A stretch of DNA of 64,000 bases from Sulfuritalea sp. GTDB lineage: Bacteria > Pseudomonadota > Gammaproteobacteria > Burkholderiales > Rhodocyclaceae. The number at the start of each line of letters is the position of its first letter. Within the stretch, counting starts at the first letter, position 1. Position numbers and translations under genes: made by a program. Location of the stretch: assembly GCA_023229685.1 (NCBI GenBank), contig JALNYT010000002.1, positions 310,001 through 374,000 of the forward strand, in the 5' to 3' direction. Below the pieces are notes generated by a model that saw only the letters and a program-made list of their open reading frames with translations, did no database searches and was not told where the DNA came from. Below are positions 53,300-61,546 of this stretch, one piece after another.

Positions 53300-55792
53300 A
53301 TGCTCGACACAGAAACAAAGCGTCGCATCGACACCTGCCGCGACATCCTCGTCGGCAAGGTGCCGGACCCAAAATCGCAGGTCGAACAGATCACCATCGC
53401 GCTGATCTACAAGTTCATGGACGACATGGACGCCGAGGCCGAAGAACTTGGCGGCAAGCGCAGCTTCTTCGCCGGCAAGTACGCCAAATACGGCTGGGCC
53501 AAGCTCATGGCGCCGGGCATGGGCGGTTTCGACATGCTGGCGCTGTATTCGGAAGCCATCGGCACGATGACCGCGAACCCCGGCATCCCGCCGCTGTTCC
53601 GTGACATCTTCAAGAACGCCTACCTGCCCTACCGCGACCCGGAAACCCTGAAGAGCTTCCTCAAGGAAATCGACTGGTTCGATTACGACCACTCGGAAAA
53701 GCTCGGCGACGCCTTCGAATACCTGCTTTCCGTGCTCGGCAGCCAGGGCGATGCCGGCCAGTTCCGCACCCCGCGCCACATCATCGACTTCATGGTCGCG
53801 GTCGTCGACCCGCAAAAGCACGAGAGCATTCTCGACCCCGCCTGCGGCACCGCCGGCTTTCTGATTTCGGCGTGGAAGCACATCCTCAAACACAACACGG
53901 GCAAGCATGCGCTCAAGCCCGACGAGCGCCAGCACCTCGCCGCCAACATCCACGGCTACGACATCTCGCCGGACATGGTGCGGTTGAGCCTGGTCAACAT
54001 GTACCTGCACGGCTTCACCGACCCGCACATCGTCGAATACGACACGCTGACCAGCGACGAGAAGTGGAACGAAACCGCCGACGTGATACTCGCCAATCCG
54101 CCCTTCATGTCGCCGAAGGGGGGAATCAAACCGCACAAGCGTTTCTCGATCCAGGCCAAGCGCAGCGAAGTCCTGTTCGTCGACTACATGGCCGAGCACC
54201 TCTCGCCCACCGGTCGCGCCGCCATCATCGTTCCCGAAGGCATCATCTTCCAGAGCCAGACCGCGTACAAGCAACTGCGAAAGATGCTCGTCGCCAACAG
54301 CCTGGTCGCCGTCGTCTCGCTGCCGGCGGGCATCTTCAACCCGTACGCCGGAGTCAAGACCTCCATCCTGATCCTCGACAAATCCGTCGCCCGCAAGAGC
54401 GACAGCATTGCCTTCTTCAAGGTCGAAAACGACGGCTACGGCCTCGGCGCCCAGCGCCGCGCCTTCGACAAGAACGATCTGCCGCAGGTCAAGGTCGAAC
54501 TCGCTGCCTACCTCCATGCGCTGCGTAGCGGCCAAGCGGTCGACGAACTTCTGCCCACCTGCGGCCTGATCGTGCCGAAAGCAAAGATCGCGGCGAATGG
54601 CGACTACAACCTGAGTGGGGAGCGGTATCGCGAGGGGGTGGCGCAAAACGCTGTGTTTCCGCACGTTCGGCTCGATGCGATGGCGAGAATCACTGCCGGA
54701 AATTCTGCACCACAAGGAGACGAATACTTTGTCGGCGGCGATGCTCCTTTCATTCGCACGTCGGATGTTGGAGCGGTTCATCTCTCGGACAATCTTATCG
54801 GGGCCGCCGACAAGCTGAACGCAAAGGCTATCGAAGAACTGCGTTTGGAACTATTCCCAGCGGGAACGATTTTGTTTCCGAAGAGCGGCGCTTCCACATT
54901 TCTGAATCACCGCGCCGTGATGGGTGTCCCCGCCTACGTTTCCAGTCACCTCGCCTGCATTATCTGTGACGAGATTAAGTCTCTGCCGAAGTATGTGTAT
55001 GCAATGCTGTGCCGAGTTGATGCTCGAAGCATCACACCAGACCAAGCCTATCCATCGTTGCGGCTAAGCGAGATTGGTGCGATACAAGTCCCCCTTCCGC
55101 CGCTGGAGGTGCAGAAGGAGATCGTGGCGGAGATCGAGGGCTACCAGAAAGTCATCAACGGCGCCCGCGCCGTTCTCGACCACTACCGCCCCCACATCCC
55201 CATCCATCCCGACTGGCCGATGGTGAAGCTCGGGGAGGTGTGCCATTACGCAGGAGGCACCCAACCACCGAAGGAGACATTCATTTCAGAACCACGCGAA
55301 GGTTATATCCGCCTACTTCAAATTCGCGATTACAAGAGTGACAACTGGATCGTCTACATCCCTAGAAGTGAGCGACACAAGACCTGCGAGCCCGAAGACG
55401 TAATGATTGGGCGCTATGGGCCACCGGTATTCCAAATCCTCAAAGGTAAACGTGGTGCTTACAACGTGGCTTTGATCAAGTGCATTCCTGACCTGACCCG
55501 CCTTGATCGGATGTGGCTCTACCACTTTCTTAGTTCGCGGCGAGTGCAAGAAGCTGTAATTGCGCTTTCGGGCCGTGTGAGACAGTCAGGCGTTAATCCG
55601 GCTGACCTTGACGAACTCGAAATTTCCCTTCCGCCCCTCGCAACCCAACAAGCCATCGTCGCCGAGATCGAGGCCGAGCAGGCGCTGGTCGCCGCCAACC
55701 GCGAACTGATTGCCCGCTTCGAGAAGAAAATCCAGGCCACTCTGGCCCGCGTCTGGGGCGAAGAAGAAGCGCCCGCTGCCACGGCAGCGTGA
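53300..55792 (+). CDS. Type I restriction-modification fused methyltransferase-specificity subunit (HsdM-HsdS)
   Basis: Protein of 830 residues joining the N6-adenine methylase and the DNA-recognition subunit. HsdM part (~1-440): helical N-domain, motif I ILDPACGTAGFL near 180, motif IV NPPF near 265. HsdS part: first target-recognition domain (~445-595), conserved spacer LPPLEVQKEIVAEIEGYQKVI, second recognition domain (~640-775), second spacer LPPLATQQAIVAEIEAEQAL. The two recognition domains predict a bipartite target. Their DNA (about 54640-55080 and 55230-55600) is visibly less G+C-rich than the rest, as expected for exchanged specificity cassettes. hsdM and hsdS are normally separate genes. 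Confidence 0.93.
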   Translation: MLDTETKRRIDTCRDILVGKVPDPKSQVEQITIALIYKFMDDMDAEAEELGGKRSFFAGKYAKYGWAKLMAPGMGGFDMLALYSEAIGTMTANPGIPPLFRDIFKNAYLPYRDPETLKSFLKEIDWFDYDHSEKLGDAFEYLLSVLGSQGDAGQFRTPRHIIDFMVAVVDPQKHESILDPACGTAGFLISAWKHILKHNTGKHALKPDERQHLAANIHGYDISPDMVRLSLVNMYLHGFTDPHIVEYDTLTSDEKWNETADVILANPPFMSPKGGIKPHKRFSIQAKRSEVLFVDYMAEHLSPTGRAAIIVPEGIIFQSQTAYKQLRKMLVANSLVAVVSLPAGIFNPYAGVKTSILILDKSVARKSDSIAFFKVENDGYGLGAQRRAFDKNDLPQVKVELAAYLHALRSGQAVDELLPTCGLIVPKAKIAANGDYNLSGERYREGVAQNAVFPHVRLDAMARITAGNSAPQGDEYFVGGDAPFIRTSDVGAVHLSDNLIGAADKLNAKAIEELRLELFPAGTILFPKSGASTFLNHRAVMGVPAYVSSHLACIICDEIKSLPKYVYAMLCRVDARSITPDQAYPSLRLSEIGAIQVPLPPLEVQKEIVAEIEGYQKVINGARAVLDHYRPHIPIHPDWPMVKLGEVCHYAGGTQPPKETFISEPREGYIRLLQIRDYKSDNWIVYIPRSERHKTCEPEDVMIGRYGPPVFQILKGKRGAYNVALIKCIPDLTRLDRMWLYHFLSSRRVQEAVIALSGRVRQSGVNPADLDELEISLPPLATQQAIVAEIEAEQALVAANRELIARFEKKIQATLARVWGEEEAPAATAA

Positions 55793-55865
55793 GCTGTGGC
55801 AGAAGCCGGCGAACTCGCCTTCTGCAGCCGCTCGCCAGCATGCCCGTTTGCATCGAGCCGCCAAC

Positions 55866-55887
55866 AGTCGGCGCTGGCGGAACGCCG
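55866..55887 (+). repeat. 22-nt dispersed repeat, copy 10 (right of hsdMS)
   Basis: Reads AGTCGGCGCTGG then CGGAACGCCG, two mismatches. It lies between the hsdMS stop and livH. Confidence 0.8.
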
Positions 55888-55980
55888 CGCAATACGCGCA
55901 CTGGCGTCTTCCCTCAGGCATAATCGCCCGCAGACCCTTGAAGGGCGATAACTAACCAATTCCCCCGGAGGAAACATCGG

Positions 55981-56871
55981 GTGTTGCAACTCCTGCAATT
56001 GATCGTCAGCGGCGCCGCCATCGGTTGCATTTATGCGCTGCTCGCCCTCGGCTTCGTGCTGATCTACAAGGCGACCGAAACCGTCAATTTTGCCCAAGGC
56101 GATTTGATGATGGTGGGCGGCTTTCTCGGCCTGGCAGCCATGACCTTGATCGGCTTGCCCTTCACCGTCGCCTTTATCCTCACCATTGCCGCCATGGCAG
56201 TGGTCGGCATGGGCATAGAGCGTTTGGTGCTGCGCCCCCTGCTCGGCCAGCCGGCCTTCACCTTCGTGATGATGACCATCGGCATCGGCTATCTGGCGCG
56301 CGGACTGGTGACCATGATTCCCTACTGGGGCACCGAGACCCACACGCTGCCGGTACCGTTCAAGGATGAGGTGGTCTGGATCGGTGGCGAAGGCAAGGGG
56401 CTCGTGATGTCGGTTGAGCATCTGGTGATCATCCTCGCCACGGTCGCGCTGGTTGCGCTGCTGTATGTGTTCTTTCGCTATACGCGGCTGGGCATTGCGA
56501 TGCAGGCGACCTCGCAGAACCAGCTCGCGGCGTTCTACATGGGCATTCCGGTGCGCCGCGTGAACATGCTGATCTGGGGCCTGTCTTCGGCGATCTGCGG
56601 CGTCGCCGGCCTGTTGCTGGCGCCGATCACCTTCGTCCATGCCAACATGGGCTTTGTCGGCCTCAAGGCCTTTCCCGCAGCGGTGGTGGGCGGCTTCGGC
56701 AGCATTCCGGGCGCCCTGGTGGGCGGCCTGGTGATAGGCATCGTCGAGTCCCTCGCCGGCTTCTACCTGCCGGAAGGCTACAAGGACATCGCCGCCTACG
56801 TCGTCGTGCTGGTGATGCTTGTGGTCAAACCGAACGGCCTGTTCGGCGACAACCTGACCAAGAAAGTCTAG
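55981..56871 (+). CDS. livH: Branched-chain-type ABC transporter permease LivH
   Basis: Inner-membrane permease of 296 residues with about eight hydrophobic segments; LivH features include ATETVNFAQGDLMMVGGF and the ATPase-docking loop GLSSAICGVAGLLLAPITFV with VVGGFGSIPGALVGG. The start is a GTG at 55981, with GGAGG 10 bases upstream, slightly long. First gene of an operon that also encodes a CoA ligase, so the substrate may be a carboxylic acid rather than leucine, isoleucine or valine. Confidence 0.92.
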   Translation: MLQLLQLIVSGAAIGCIYALLALGFVLIYKATETVNFAQGDLMMVGGFLGLAAMTLIGLPFTVAFILTIAAMAVVGMGIERLVLRPLLGQPAFTFVMMTIGIGYLARGLVTMIPYWGTETHTLPVPFKDEVVWIGGEGKGLVMSVEHLVIILATVALVALLYVFFRYTRLGIAMQATSQNQLAAFYMGIPVRRVNMLIWGLSSAICGVAGLLLAPITFVHANMGFVGLKAFPAAVVGGFGSIPGALVGGLVIGIVESLAGFYLPEGYKDIAAYVVVLVMLVVKPNGLFGDNLTKKV

Positions 56872-56879
56872 CCACCCGC

Positions 56880-57956
56880 ATGCACTTTATTTTCAAGACC
56901 CGTTACGAGCAGGACATCAACCTGTTCCGCCATGGCGGCCAGACGTTCTGGTACGCCGCGCTGGCGCTGGCGCTGGTCGCGGCGCCCTGGCTGCTTTCGG
57001 AATACACGCTGTCGCAGGTCACCTTCATCGGCATCTATGCGATCGTCTGTCTCGGCCTGATGCTGCTCGCCGGCTTCACCGGGCAGGTGTCCCTCGGCCA
57101 CGCCGGCTTCCTCGCCATGGGCGCCTACACGGAAGCCTATCTGCAGGCCAATGGCTGGCCCTTCATGATTTCGCTGCCCATGTCCGCGCTGGTGGCCGGG
57201 ATTACGGGGATCATGATCGGACTGCCGGCGCTGCGGGTCAAGGGCATGTACCTGTCGATTGCGACGCTGGCCTTCGGCTTCATTCTTGAAGAAGTGGTGG
57301 TCCAGGCCGAAAGCATAACCGGTGGCAACGCCGGACGGCAGCTTGGCCCGCTGACCATCGGCGGCATCAACTTCGACGACGGCATCAATTTCTACTTCCT
57401 CGTCACCGGCATTGCGGTGGTCTGCGTACTGGGCGTGCTCAACCTGCTGCGCAGCCCGACCGGCCGCGCCTTTGTCGCGATCCGTGATTCCGAAGTGTCG
57501 GCGCAGAGCATGGGCATCAATCTGGCGCACTACAAGACCACGGCCTTCGCCCTGTCGGCGGCGCTGGCCGGCATTGCCGGGGCGCTCTATGCGCACAAGA
57601 TTCGCATCATCACGCCCGATCAGTTCGGCTTTCTGCAGTCCATCGAACTGCTGATGATGGTGGTGATCGGTGGTCTCGGCTCGATCCAGGGCGCGATTTT
57701 CGGCCCGGCCTTCTGGTTCCTCGTGCAGCAGCTGATCGTGACCGGCAAGGACTGGTTGCCTCCGGCGATCGGTCAGCAGACCGGATTGCAGCCGACGATT
57801 TTCGGCATCATCCTGATCGCCATCGTGCTGTTCGAGCCGCTCGGTCTGTATGGGCGCTGGCTCAAGCTGCGTACCTTCCTCGAGATCTTTCCCTTCTATC
57901 GCAAGGGCATGTTCAAGCGCCAAAAGAGTTACATGAAATCGGAGAGAATGAAATGA
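56880..57956 (+). CDS. livM: Branched-chain-type ABC transporter permease LivM
   Basis: Second permease, 358 residues, partner of LivH. Features: LLAGFTGQVSLGHAGFLAMGAYTEA, LRVKGMYLSIATLAFG and VVIGGLGSIQGAIFGP. A longer-than-usual charged C-terminus (YRKGMFKRQKSYMKSERMK) follows the last membrane segment. It starts 8 bp after livH; its last codons overlap the livG start (ATGA). Confidence 0.92.
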   Translation: MHFIFKTRYEQDINLFRHGGQTFWYAALALALVAAPWLLSEYTLSQVTFIGIYAIVCLGLMLLAGFTGQVSLGHAGFLAMGAYTEAYLQANGWPFMISLPMSALVAGITGIMIGLPALRVKGMYLSIATLAFGFILEEVVVQAESITGGNAGRQLGPLTIGGINFDDGINFYFLVTGIAVVCVLGVLNLLRSPTGRAFVAIRDSEVSAQSMGINLAHYKTTAFALSAALAGIAGALYAHKIRIITPDQFGFLQSIELLMMVVIGGLGSIQGAIFGPAFWFLVQQLIVTGKDWLPPAIGQQTGLQPTIFGIILIAIVLFEPLGLYGRWLKLRTFLEIFPFYRKGMFKRQKSYMKSERMK

Positions 57957-58726
57957 CCACTCCGATGCTGGAAGCCGTCAATCTTTCGGTGCAGTTCGGC
58001 GGCCTCAAGGCGGTGAACGATGTTTCCTTCAGCGTCTGGCCGAACGAGGTGTTCTCCCTGATCGGGCCCAATGGCGCTGGCAAGACCACGATCTTCAACC
58101 TGATCTCGGCGCTGTACCGGCCGACCTCGGGCGAAGTGCGCTTCGAGGGCGAAGTGATTTCACGCATGCCGCCCCATGTCGTGGCGCGCCACGGCATCGC
58201 CCGCACCTTCCAGAACATCGAGCTGTTCGAGCATGCCACCGTGTTGCAGAACCTGCTGGTCGGCCGCCATTGCCATCGTCATACCGGCTGGTGGCAGGAC
58301 CTGCTGTTCACCGGCTCGGTGCGTCGCGCCGAGCTGGAGTTCCGCCACCAGGTCGAGGAGGTCATCGATTTCCTCGACCTGCAGCACTATCGCGACAGCA
58401 TGGTGGCCGGCCTGCCCTACGGCGTGCGCAAGGTGGTCGAGCTGGCGCGCGCGCTGTCGATGCGGCCGCGCCTGCTGCTGCTGGACGAGCCTTCGTCGGG
58501 TCTCAATACCGAAGAGACCGAGGACATGGGTTTCTGGATCGAGGACATCAAGCAGGACCTGGGCATCACCGTGATCATGGTCGAGCACGACATGGGACTG
58601 GTCTCGCGCGTTTCCGACCGCGTGCTGGCGCTGAATCTGGGCGAGGTGCTGACGCTCGGCACGCCGCAGGAAGTGCAGGCGCACCCGGGGGTGATCGAGG
58701 CTTATCTTGGCGGGGTGGAGGAATGA
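57953..58726 (+). CDS. livG: Branched-chain-type ABC transporter ATP-binding protein LivG
   Basis: ATPase of 257 residues. Walker A GPNGAGKTT, Q-loop RTFQNIELFEHATV, signature LPYGVRKVVELARAL, Walker B LLLLDEPSSGLN and the LivG-type C-terminus. The signature LPYGVRK instead of LSGGQ is normal for LivG. Overlaps livM by four bases. A palindromic element separates it from livF. Confidence 0.93.
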   Translation: MTTPMLEAVNLSVQFGGLKAVNDVSFSVWPNEVFSLIGPNGAGKTTIFNLISALYRPTSGEVRFEGEVISRMPPHVVARHGIARTFQNIELFEHATVLQNLLVGRHCHRHTGWWQDLLFTGSVRRAELEFRHQVEEVIDFLDLQHYRDSMVAGLPYGVRKVVELARALSMRPRLLLLDEPSSGLNTEETEDMGFWIEDIKQDLGITVIMVEHDMGLVSRVSDRVLALNLGEVLTLGTPQEVQAHPGVIEAYLGGVEE

Positions 58727-58745
58727 AGTTCAAGACCGGAAAAGC

Positions 58746-58821
58746 AGCCACAGAGGACACAGAGAACACAGAGAAAACCTCTGTTCTGCTTCTCTCTGTG
58801 AACTCTGTGTCCTCTGTGGCT
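58746..58821. repeat. Inverted repeat (29-bp arms) between livG and livF
   Basis: Left arm AGCCACAGAGGACACAGAG (58746 on) pairs with CTCTGTGTCCTCTGTGGCT (ending 58821); arms are 29 nt with one two-base mismatch and an 18-nt loop. The sequence CCACAGAGGACACAGAG is a repeat I recognise from many proteobacterial genomes. As RNA it would be a very stable hairpin inside the operon. Confidence 0.92.
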
Positions 58822-58838
58822 AAAAGGTTTTAGATCCA

Positions 58839-59618
58839 ATGTCCGACCCCATCCTCCAGCTCAACAACGTCGAGGCCTCCTATGGCGCGGTCAAGGCCAT
58901 CCGCGGCGTCTCGCTGGGGGTGGCGCCGGGCTCGATCGTGACCGTGCTTGGGTCGAATGGCGCCGGCAAGACGACGATCCTGAAAACCATTTCCGGCATC
59001 CTCGATCCGCAGAAGGGCAGCATCGTTTTCAAGAATGACAAGCTCGAGGGCCGCGATCCGGCGTGGATCGTGCGCCAGGGGCTGGTGCATGTGCCCGAAG
59101 GCCGCGAGATCTTTCCCCTGCTGACGGTGCGCGAAAACCTGTTGATGGGCGCCTATACCCGGCCGGCCGCCGACAAGGAGGCCGTGGCGAAGGACATCGA
59201 AGACGTCTTCGCCTACTTTCCGATTCTCAAGGAGCGCACCCATCAGCCCGCCGGGCAACTCTCGGGCGGCCAGCAGCAGATGCTGTCGATCAGCCGCGCG
59301 CTGCTGGCAAAGCCGACCATGATGCTGCTCGACGAGCCCAGTCTCGGTCTGTCGCCGAAGCTGACGCACGAAATCTTCGAGATCATCGTCCGCATTAATC
59401 GCGAGCGCGGGGTCACGCTGCTGGTGGTCGAGCAGAACGCGCACATCGCCCTGCGCTATGCAGACTACGGCTACGTGCTTGAAATAGGCCGCATCGTGAT
59501 GCACGACACCTGCGCCGCCCTGCGCGAGAAGGATGACATCAAGGAGTTCTACCTTGGCGTCAAGGAAGCCGGCGCGCGGGGCGAGCGGCGCTGGAAAAAG
59601 AAAAAGCAGTGGAGATAA
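58839..59618 (+). CDS. livF: Branched-chain-type ABC transporter ATP-binding protein LivF
   Basis: Second ATPase of 259 residues. Walker A GSNGAGKTTILK, signature LSGGQQQMLSISRAL, Walker B MMLLDEPSLGLS, and the LivF block VHVPEGREIFPLLTVRENL. The basic C-terminal tail (RGERRWKKKKQWR) is longer than in typical LivF. It is 112 bp after livG because of the intervening inverted repeat, and 15 bp before the CoA ligase. Confidence 0.93.
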   Translation: MSDPILQLNNVEASYGAVKAIRGVSLGVAPGSIVTVLGSNGAGKTTILKTISGILDPQKGSIVFKNDKLEGRDPAWIVRQGLVHVPEGREIFPLLTVRENLLMGAYTRPAADKEAVAKDIEDVFAYFPILKERTHQPAGQLSGGQQQMLSISRALLAKPTMMLLDEPSLGLSPKLTHEIFEIIVRINRERGVTLLVVEQNAHIALRYADYGYVLEIGRIVMHDTCAALREKDDIKEFYLGVKEAGARGERRWKKKKQWR

Positions 59619-59633
59619 TTTTGGAAAGATGCG

Positions 59634-61502
59634 ATGTGGCAGCTTGACGGCAAACGCTACTGGGCCGAGCATGAGATCGTCGTTGCTGGCGAAACCCTGC
59701 CCGAAATGTTCTGGAACGCCGTGGCAAAGCGCGGCGACAAGACGCTGTTCCGCCAGAAGAAGTACGGCCTCTGGCAGAGCCTGTCGTGGAACGAAGTGGG
59801 CGCGATCGTGCGCGAAGCCGGGATGGGCCTGCTCGAGCTCGGCTTCGAGGTCGGCGAGACTGCTTCGATCCTCGGCAATACGCGCCAGGAATGGCTGTTT
59901 TCGGATCTCGCCGTGCTTTCCTGCGGCGGCATCAGTTCCGGCATCTATCCGACCGACGCGGCGAGCCAGGTCGAATACCTGATGCAGGACTCCAATTCGG
60001 TGATGCTCTTCGTCGAGGACGACGAGCAGCTCGACAAGGCGCTCGAAGTGCGCGAACGCCTGCCGCAGCTGCGCAAGATCGTGGTCTGGGAGATGGAGGG
60101 CCTGCGCGATCTCGATGACGAACAGGTGATCAGTTTCGACCGCCTGCGCGAACTGGGGCGGACACGCCTCGGCCGGATCGGCGCCGAAGCGGCCGCCGCC
60201 GAGTGGCGCGTGCGGGTTGGTTCGCGCCGCGCCGAAGACCTGGCGATCCTGATCTACACCTCGGGCACCACGGGCAAACCCAAGGGTGCCATGCTTTCGC
60301 ATCGCAACATTCTGCAGTCGGTGCGCAGCTTCAACATGGTCATCGCACAGGATGAAAACGACGAGCGCATGTGCTTCCTGCCGCTGTGCCATGTCGCCGA
60401 GCGCAACGGCGGTGCCTATTTCGCGCTCTACACCGGAACCAAACTGAACTTCGTCGAGAACCCGGAGACCATTCCGGAGAACGTGCGCGAGATAGCGCCG
60501 ACGGTGTTCGTTGCCGTGCCGCGGGTCTGGGAAAAGTTCTACTCGGGGGTCAGCATCGCGCTGAAGGAGTCGAATGCCTTCGAGCGCTGGGCCTACAACC
60601 TGGCGATCGGCATCGGTCTGGAAAAGGTGAAGCGCTACGAGGCGGGCCGGCCGATCAGCGGCGGGCTGAACTTTGCCCACTGGCTGGCGCGCGCGCTGGT
60701 GCTGAACAATGTTCGGAAGCTGATCGGCATTCATCGCAGCCGCATGCTGATCACCGGCGCCGCGCCGATTTCGCCCGACCTGGTGCGCTGGTACCTGGCG
60801 CTCGGCGTGCCGATGCTGGAAGTCTGGGGCATGACCGAAACCGGCGGCGGCTCGACCGCGATGCCGCTTGACCGCATCAAGCCCGGCTCGATCGGCGTGC
60901 CGGGCACCATGAACGAACTGAAATTGTCGGCCGAAGGCGAACTCATGGTGCGCGGCCCGAACGTCTTCATGGGCTACCTCAACCAGCCGGAAAAGACCGC
61001 CGAGACCATCGATGCCGAGGGTTGGCTGCACACCGGCGACGTCGGCACCGTCGATGAAGAGGGCTTCTACCGCATTTCCGACCGCCTCAAGGACATCATC
61101 ATTACTGCCGGCGGCAAGAACATCACGCCTTCCGAGCTGGAAAACCAGATCAAGTTCTCGCCCTATGTCACCGATGCCGTGGTCATCGGCGACAAGCGGC
61201 CCTACCTGGTCTGCCTGGTCATGATCGATCAGGAGAACGTCGAGAAGTTCGCCCAGGATCACGACGTGCCCTTCTCAAACTACGTCAGCCTGACCCGCTC
61301 GCCCGAGGTGCAGAAGCTGATCGCCGGTGAGATCGAGCGGGTGAACCAGCAATTTGCCCGCGTCGAGCAGGTCAAGAAGTTCCGCCTGATCGAGAAAAAG
61401 CTCGGCGCCGAGGATGAGGAGTTGACCCCGACCATGAAACTAAAGCGTAAGCTAGTTACTCAGAAATATGCCGAGTTGATCGAGTCGATGTATCGCGACT
61501 AG
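59634..61502 (+). CDS. AMP-dependent long-chain acyl-CoA synthetase
   Basis: Activates a carboxylic acid to its CoA thioester with ATP, 622 residues. AMP-binding motif YTSGTTGKPKGAMLSH near residue 206, WGMTETGGGS adenylate-binding motif, GWLHTGDVGTVDEEGFYRISDRLKD and the C-terminal lysine region PTMKLKRKL. It belongs to the FAA1/FadD15 (long-chain) group. Placement between livF and livK means import and activation are co-expressed, so the transporter probably takes up a fatty, dicarboxylic or aromatic acid. Confidence 0.93.
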   Translation: MWQLDGKRYWAEHEIVVAGETLPEMFWNAVAKRGDKTLFRQKKYGLWQSLSWNEVGAIVREAGMGLLELGFEVGETASILGNTRQEWLFSDLAVLSCGGISSGIYPTDAASQVEYLMQDSNSVMLFVEDDEQLDKALEVRERLPQLRKIVVWEMEGLRDLDDEQVISFDRLRELGRTRLGRIGAEAAAAEWRVRVGSRRAEDLAILIYTSGTTGKPKGAMLSHRNILQSVRSFNMVIAQDENDERMCFLPLCHVAERNGGAYFALYTGTKLNFVENPETIPENVREIAPTVFVAVPRVWEKFYSGVSIALKESNAFERWAYNLAIGIGLEKVKRYEAGRPISGGLNFAHWLARALVLNNVRKLIGIHRSRMLITGAAPISPDLVRWYLALGVPMLEVWGMTETGGGSTAMPLDRIKPGSIGVPGTMNELKLSAEGELMVRGPNVFMGYLNQPEKTAETIDAEGWLHTGDVGTVDEEGFYRISDRLKDIIITAGGKNITPSELENQIKFSPYVTDAVVIGDKRPYLVCLVMIDQENVEKFAQDHDVPFSNYVSLTRSPEVQKLIAGEIERVNQQFARVEQVKKFRLIEKKLGAEDEELTPTMKLKRKLVTQKYAELIESMYRD

Positions 61503-61546
61503 TTCGATTACGGCGTTGGTTTTAACCGGCAAAAGGAGAGAGCGCA

